Shown piece by piece: positions 7,804 through 12,240 of a stretch of 12,240 nucleotides of DNA. Source of the DNA: Thalassiosira profunda (Eukaryota > Bacillariophyta > Thalassiosirophyceae > Thalassiosirales > Thalassiosiraceae); contig JALLAP010000518.1 in assembly GCA_036939355.1 (NCBI GenBank), forward strand, positions 1 through 12,240, read 5' to 3'. A model generated the notes under the pieces. It was not told the origin of the DNA. It was given only the letters and a program-made list of their open reading frames with translations, and did not search any database. The stretch's first letter is position 1, and every line of letters starts with the position of its first letter. Made by a program: the position numbers and the translations under genes.

Positions 7804-9263
7804 ATGAAGGAGTCGGTGCCGTCGGACGACGCTATCGCCAAGCTTGAAAAGGCCGTCAAATCGGCCCGGGTAAAGCTGGCCCTCGCCAAATCACATCTCA
7901 CCGAGGAGTATGAAATCGATACGCCGCCCCAGAATCACATCAGACTGGCATTGTCGATTGTGCCGAACAAAAAAGAGGACGAGCATTATCTCATGGCCGC
8001 CGACATTTTGCGGGGGGAATTGGGGGAAGCTCTTGAGGCTCTGGAGGTAGCGAGGGAGCAGCGCCGCGTTGACGCGGTCGTGAGGGCGAGAGAGGAAGAG
8101 ATCAGCTTCGGGAAGAATGTTGACGATTGCCCGATTTGCCTGGATCCCCTGTACGCAGGCATCACCCACAGACTATTCGTTGGCGCCTTGCCCTGCTGTG
8201 GGAAACAGATATGTGTGTCTTGCGCGGATGACCATGTGAGCACAGGTCGTCGTTTCAAAGAGTGCCCTCTATGCCGGCATCCCTTCCCTTTGACAATGGA
8301 ACAGGTCGAGAAAATCCAGGAGGAATTCACCAAAACCAAGCCTTACTACCAGTACGTCACCGGGAAGGACTATTTCACTGGAGGTAGAGGAGGCATCAAC
8401 AGATCGAATGATCGGAAGGCACTGCAATACATGAAAATGGCGGCCAAGGGGGGAGAGGCCGAAGCCCAGGCTTTGCTTGGACTTTTCTACCATCAGAGTC
8501 CGCGGGGAATCGTCGAGAGGTCGACGACTGATGCGTTGTATTGGTATGAGACGGCGGCGTCCAACGGGCATGTATTTTCACATATGAGCTATGCGATGGC
8601 GCTGATTAAAGAGTGGATAAAGTCACCCGACACCGAAAATCATCAAGTCTACCCGATGACGGCGTTCGCTGCTCATCACGGGATCTTGCAGGCTCAATCG
8701 CACCTTTCGGATTATTACTCATACTTCCAACCTGATTTCGATGTTGTCACGAAGAAATCCTTTATCAGGGCCAAATATTGGCTCGGAAAAGTCCTGCGGT
8801 CCCCCCAATCAGAGGTCGTCGAGCAAGGTCAGGCCAATGCGTATGGAAGATATGCTTCCATACTTTTGGCTCTGCAGGACGAGAACATGAATGGCGTGTC
8901 AGATGTTGCAGGGCATAGTTCAGTGCCAGAGGCGTTGTATTGGTTTCGAAAGGCCAAGGAGGTCAACTCGGTCACGCCACAGGATGAGAAACTGATGGAG
9001 CAGTGCGAATTAGTCGGTACTTTCCGGTGCCATTGCTGCAAGACCAGCAGCGAAAAATACAAGTTGGCTGGGCAAGGAAACATGATGAAGTGCCGGCGTT
9101 GTCATTGGGCGAGGTATTGGTGAGTGTGGGCACGGAATAGTGGCATTTTGATGAGTGGTCAATTGCAAGCATTCTCACTTCCACCATTCTCCGCAGCTCC
9201 AAGCAATGCCAGGTGAGACACTGGGAGATGGGACATAAGAAGGATTGCAAGAAGAAGTACTAG
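7804..9263 (+). CDS. RING / Sel1-repeat / MYND zinc-finger protein, spliced
   Basis: Predicted 460-residue protein from join(7804-9119, 9197-9263), possibly an E3 ubiquitin ligase or adaptor. Residues 1-95 are charged and helical. A RING-like domain spans about 109-157: CPIC, then CCGKQICVSC, then CPLC; Lys sits where His is usual, so a C4C4-like metal site is likely. Sel1-like repeats follow, for example at about 203-232, 240-267 and 287-306, with another near 375. The C-terminus is a MYND finger: FRCHCC, CRRC, then across the splice junction YCSKQC, a His-Trp pair, His452 and Cys456. Read without splicing, the frame hits TGA at 9121 right after RYW and loses half the finger. The ATG at 7804 is the first in frame; the frame extends left only by a GTG. 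The gene ends 95 bp from the facing SepSecS stop. Confidence 0.85.
9120..9196 (+). other. Spliceosomal intron, 77 nt
   Basis: The intron starts GTGAGT at 9120-9125, a strong 5' splice site, and ends CCGCAG at 9191-9196 after a pyrimidine-rich stretch. Removal joins TG (9118-9119) to C (9197) to make a Cys codon, giving YCSKQC and completing the metal ligands of the MYND finger. The 77-nt length is not a multiple of three, and retention brings an immediate in-frame TGA. It is the only intron I could support in the window. Confidence 0.88.
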
Positions 9264-9358
9264 TAGTACTTCTGATGCGGATTGAGCGATGAAGATCCTT
9301 TGCTGTGCGCCAACAACCTGCATCCACAGATGGGCAAATGGATAAATCACAGCCGACA
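9264..9358. other. Convergent spacer, RING-MYND and SepSecS genes
   Basis: Only 95 bp separate the two stop codons, so the 3' untranslated regions very likely overlap on opposite strands. The plus-strand stop is followed by a second in-frame TAG. No RNA gene or strong hairpin is seen. Confidence 0.5.
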
Positions 9359-11044
9359 TTATCCATCGCGTATTGTCATTTGCGCCACACCTTCCTCCAG
9401 CTTGCCAGCTACCCTCTGCGTCTCCTTCTTCTTCCTCTCCTTCTCCAGCTTGGCCCGATAGTCCTTCCAGCTCTTCTCCAACCGAACAAAGAACTCTTCC
9501 ATCTCGTCCTCGCCCATCCCCACCGCGCAAGCTGCAGTCATGTAGTGATGGGGATACTTCTCGTGCGAGCTTCCAAATCCGACGAAAGTGTGGCCGGAAA
9601 TGGCCTTCGTTTCGTTGCGGGGGACGATGCGCGTACCGCTGATGCACCTTGTAAAGAGCATGGATCCGAACTTTGTGATTTGTCGGTTGAGCTCCTTTCG
9701 TTGCTGCTCCTCGGAATGTCCGTTTGTTGCATTGTTCGGCGGAATCAGATTGTCGAGTGTGATGCCAAATGAAATGGTGTTCCTCGGGCAATTCAGCATT
9801 TTCTCCCCAAACACGGTGGCCACCTGCTCCAATCGCTGGCGAAAGAGCTCGACCAGCCGCATCCGTTCCTCCAATATTCCCTTGTAGCCATTCAATCCCA
9901 TCGACAATAGCGTGATAAACAGATCAATCATTGGCGACGCTGAGGCCCTGTCCGGATAGTTCTTGCTGATGGACTCGATCACGCTGGAATCGGGCGACAG
10001 GATCAACGCCCCTCCCACGGGCACAAGAAAGTTCTTGTCGGTGGAGCAGATGATGGCGTCGACGCGTCCAATGGTGCACGCTCGGTTCAGGAGCTTGTTT
10101 GTGGCTTTGCATTGCAATCCGTAGGCGTGGTTGATGACGTGGGATACGCCGGCTCCAGCCTTGCCGTCGTTCCAACTCTGAATTGTCTTTGCTACCGCGT
10201 CCACCTCGTCGGGTACCCGAGGACAGAAGCACGATGTCGTGGTCAGCACTGCAAGAATGTTGTTGCCGTATCGCTCCAATGCCTCTTTTAAGGCGTCCAG
10301 ATCTGTGGATACCTCGTCCGTATCAGGGTGGGCCTTCGTCGGGAGCACAATGCACTTTAGCCCCGCAGAGAGAACTGCCTTGTAGCAACTTTTTTGATCG
10401 ATCCGCGACCACAACACGATGTTCCTCTCCGGCAGTTCGCTGTCGCCGTTTTCGGACGCCGCGGCATCCAGTTTGCGAGCTCGATCGCGCAATCCCGACA
10501 ACACCAACGCCATCGACATGCCCGTGCACACCGGCAGCAGCGTCCCGAAGCTCGCCGGACCCGACCTCTGATCGCCCTTCCCCACGCTCCCATTGAGGCC
10601 GGCGCCCCTCCGCACCGCATCCAACGTCAACCGCAGCGTCAGCCGCAACAGCGCGCTGCTCCCCACCGCCTTTGGCTGGGCCTCCATCACGTCGCCGCTG
10701 CGGCCGATGCCGTGCCCCAATCCGAAGTGGCGCTGGGAGACGAGGGGGGCATAGATCCGCCCCTCGCGCTCCCCCGCCCCAGTCCATCTGTGCGCAAATC
10801 CCCCGTTGGCGGTGGAGGATCGCTGGCATTTCACCGTCTCCTCGCAGTTGGTATCGAGCGCGCTCAGTTCGAAGAGCAATCGCTGGATTTGCAAGTCGGT
10901 CCACCCCTCGTCGGGGAGGCGCTTGTGGTGAAACAGCGCCTTGGCGGCGGAGTTGGACGCGACGAGGTTCGAGAGGCCGACGCTCGTGTGGTTGGCGGGG
11001 ATGCGGAGGGAGGCGAAGAGGGCGGGGATGGCGTCGGCGTCCAT
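9359..11044 (-). CDS. SEPSECS: O-phosphoseryl-tRNA(Sec):selenocysteinyl-tRNA synthase (SepSecS)
   Basis: PLP enzyme converting phosphoseryl-tRNA(Sec) to selenocysteinyl-tRNA(Sec) with selenophosphate, the last step of eukaryotic and archaeal selenocysteine synthesis. The predicted product is 561 residues. It shows the GEREGR segment, the substrate phosphate loop HGIGRSGD at about 111-118 followed by QPKAVGSS, the RIDQKSCYKA stretch, TTTSCFCPRVPD, and the PLP lysine in STDKNFLVPVGGA (Lys337). Downstream are RASASP, GSMLFTR and SGHTFVGFGS as in homologues. The start is ATG at 11042-11044 in ACCATG; the longer frame to 11116 uses GTG. The stop is TAA. There is an insertion before GEREGR relative to the human protein as I recall it, and a His in the usual VNNAYG position. 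The Lys-rich C-terminal tail resembles other eukaryotic forms. It implies the organism makes selenoproteins. It shares a 241-bp divergent spacer with the MoeA gene. Confidence 0.94.
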   Translation of the reverse strand: MDADAIPALFASLRIPANHTSVGLSNLVASNSAAKALFHHKRLPDEGWTDLQIQRLLFELSALDTNCEETVKCQRSSTANGGFAHRWTGAGEREGRIYAPLVSQRHFGLGHGIGRSGDVMEAQPKAVGSSALLRLTLRLTLDAVRRGAGLNGSVGKGDQRSGPASFGTLLPVCTGMSMALVLSGLRDRARKLDAAASENGDSELPERNIVLWSRIDQKSCYKAVLSAGLKCIVLPTKAHPDTDEVSTDLDALKEALERYGNNILAVLTTTSCFCPRVPDEVDAVAKTIQSWNDGKAGAGVSHVINHAYGLQCKATNKLLNRACTIGRVDAIICSTDKNFLVPVGGALILSPDSSVIESISKNYPDRASASPMIDLFITLLSMGLNGYKGILEERMRLVELFRQRLEQVATVFGEKMLNCPRNTISFGITLDNLIPPNNATNGHSEEQQRKELNRQITKFGSMLFTRCISGTRIVPRNETKAISGHTFVGFGSSHEKYPHHYMTAACAVGMGEDEMEEFFVRLEKSWKDYRAKLEKERKKKETQRVAGKLEEGVAQMTIRDG

Positions 11045-11285
11045 GGTGCAGGTTGGGGTGAAGGAGCAGCGCGCAGTGTTTTTGTGTGGCTGAGAATCTG
11101 TCTCTCCCTGCCTCACAAGCCACCATCAGTCGACTCGACGGAGGCGCCGGGAGCGGCCTAGCGATCGAGGAGACGCACGCCCGTCCGATAAGATTTGCAG
11201 CGCCACATCGCAGAGGAAGGAGGCTGGCGTAGGCGGGCGCACGCTCTGATACTTGCAAGCCCGCCACCCATCATCACAACACGTG
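11045..11285. promoter_or_regulatory. Divergent spacer between SepSecS and MoeA
   Basis: These 241 bp must hold both promoters and both 5' untranslated regions. A CACGTG hexamer at 11280-11285 directly abuts the MoeA ATG, so it is probably transcribed. I see no clear TATA box. An in-frame TGA at 11247-11249 limits how far upstream MoeA can begin. Confidence 0.5.
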
Positions 11286-12240
11286 ATGGCTGCGCCCCCG
11301 CCCCACCCGATGGTGCCGGTGCCCCAGGCGCTCGAGACCGTGTTGACCGAGACGGCCAGGTCGATGTGGCACCGGCGCGATGAAAACAAATGCATGGCCG
11401 TATCGTCGCATGATCATTTGGTGGGGAGGATATCGGCGGTGGACGTGAAGGCTCCCTCTCCGGGGTATCCCGATCACAACTCCTCCATCATGGACGGGTA
11501 CGCCGTCAAAACGAGCGAGTTGGTCGAGGCAAGGGAGGCATACGATGCATTGGATTCAAATGGAAATGAGGAGTATGGTCTGGACTTTTTTATTGCGGGC
11601 AAGGTGTACGCCGGGGATGATGTCGAAGCCAGTTCGGGCGATGCACCGAGTGCTTCCATGCGTACTGCGATGTACATCACAACGGGAGCCGTTGTGCCGG
11701 ATGGATACGATGCCGTCATCCCCGTCGAGGAAACAACTGAGCAAGAGATCAATGGAGTCCATACGATGCGGATCATTCCAACCAAAACTGAGTCCGTGCT
11801 AAACACCAAGCCGTGGACGTGGATCCGGACAATTGGAATCGACATTCCTCCCGCTTCTGTGGTGCTGGCAAAGGGAGAAGTGATACAGCCAGTGCACTTG
11901 GCGTTACTGGGCCAGGTTGGCATCAGCTTGGACGAAGTGTATGTGAAGAGGCTACCTCGAGTTGGTGTCCTTTCGACGGGGAACGAACTGATATCATTGT
12001 CGGATCGGCCATCAGCACAAGGTCAGGGGAAAATTCCAGACGTCAACCGACCGCTGCTTCTGTCCCAACTCTCCGCGTACGGCAATTGCACTCCCGTCGA
12101 CTTGGGGATCGTCAAGGACGACGATGGGTACGAATCGATTGCTCGCAAGTTGAACGAAAGGCTGTGGCCCGCCGAAGGGGAGGGAATCGACGTCCTCATC
12201 ACGACGGGAGGGATATCCATGGGCGAGAAGGACATAATGG
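11286..12240 (+). CDS. Molybdopterin molybdenumtransferase (MoeA/gephyrin/Cnx1E type), 3'-partial
   Basis: Enzyme of the last step of molybdenum cofactor synthesis, inserting molybdate into adenylylated molybdopterin, normally in the cytosol. The frame runs from ATG at 11286 (G at -3, in-frame TGA upstream at 11247) to the window end without a stop, 318 codons plus one base. Visible motifs in order: SSIMDGYAV at 66-74; TTGAVVPDGYDAVIPVEE starting at 132; the subdomain linked through GVLSTGNELI with Ser230-Leu235; a DVNRPLL segment; and TTGGISMGEKD at 306-316, the molybdopterin-binding signature, whose MGEKD is gephyrin-like. No transit peptide or signal peptide precedes the domain. Because it runs off the edge, I cannot tell whether a MogA/Cnx1G-type domain is fused behind it, as in plant Cnx1, or absent. 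Confidence 0.92.
   Translation, partial: MAAPPPHPMVPVPQALETVLTETARSMWHRRDENKCMAVSSHDHLVGRISAVDVKAPSPGYPDHNSSIMDGYAVKTSELVEAREAYDALDSNGNEEYGLDFFIAGKVYAGDDVEASSGDAPSASMRTAMYITTGAVVPDGYDAVIPVEETTEQEINGVHTMRIIPTKTESVLNTKPWTWIRTIGIDIPPASVVLAKGEVIQPVHLALLGQVGISLDEVYVKRLPRVGVLSTGNELISLSDRPSAQGQGKIPDVNRPLLLSQLSAYGNCTPVDLGIVKDDDGYESIARKLNERLWPAEGEGIDVLITTGGISMGEKDIM

Noticed and set aside
9121..9123. TGA as a selenocysteine codon in the RING-MYND gene, given SepSecS next door
   Set aside because: Read-through gives no domain sequence, whereas splicing at GTGAGT/CCGCAG completes a textbook MYND finger.
9159..9791. 210-residue minus-strand frame over the MYND exon and the SepSecS end
   Set aside because: It is a shadow of two real genes and has no recognisable domain.
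11045..11116. 24-residue N-terminal extension of SepSecS
   Set aside because: It would start at GTG. The ATG at 11044 sits in ACCATG, and the extension has no targeting character that I can see.
10323..11267. 314-residue open frame on the minus strand overlapping SepSecS in another frame
   Set aside because: Its product is Arg/Ala/Pro-rich low-complexity, while the SepSecS frame has conserved motifs over the same bases.

Overview
The window looks like nuclear DNA from a photosynthetic stramenopile, most likely a centric diatom. Three things point there: a small protein with a bipartite plastid presequence and an ASAFAP-type Ala-Phe cleavage site, a TPR-sulfotransferase and RING/Sel1/MYND proteins of kinds that to my knowledge are common in diatoms, and compact, intron-poor genes with one short GT-AG intron. 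Species was not determined. There is no bacterial-style operon, and I saw no rRNA, tRNA, CRISPR array or transposon.

Seven protein genes alternate strictly between strands. (1) 1-800, plus: C-terminal part of a TALE-type homeodomain protein, cut by the left edge. (2) 950-3817, minus: large kinesin-light-chain-like protein with about 13 TPR units. (3) 4544-4885, plus: 113-residue plastid-targeted protein with one membrane helix. (4) 5209-7467, minus: type II membrane TPR-sulfotransferase. (5) 7804-9263, plus: RING, Sel1 and MYND protein, whose last exon is found only by splicing out 77 nt at 9120-9196. (6) 9359-11044, minus: SepSecS, the last enzyme of selenocysteine-tRNA synthesis. (7) 11286 to the right edge, plus: MoeA/gephyrin/Cnx1E-type molybdenum cofactor enzyme, cut by the window end.

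The alternation gives three divergent spacers, probably two-way promoters (3818-4543, 7468-7803, 11045-11285), and three convergent spacers (801-949, 4886-5208, 9264-9358). Two of the divergent spacers hold ACGT- or TGACG-type motifs like those bound by bZIP factors. One convergent spacer holds two perfect inverted repeats. Several natural starts differ from the longest open frame, because the longer versions rely on GTG or TTG. The genes do not form one pathway. The closest link is SepSecS next to MoeA, two trace-element (Se, Mo) enzymes that share one 241-bp divergent promoter.
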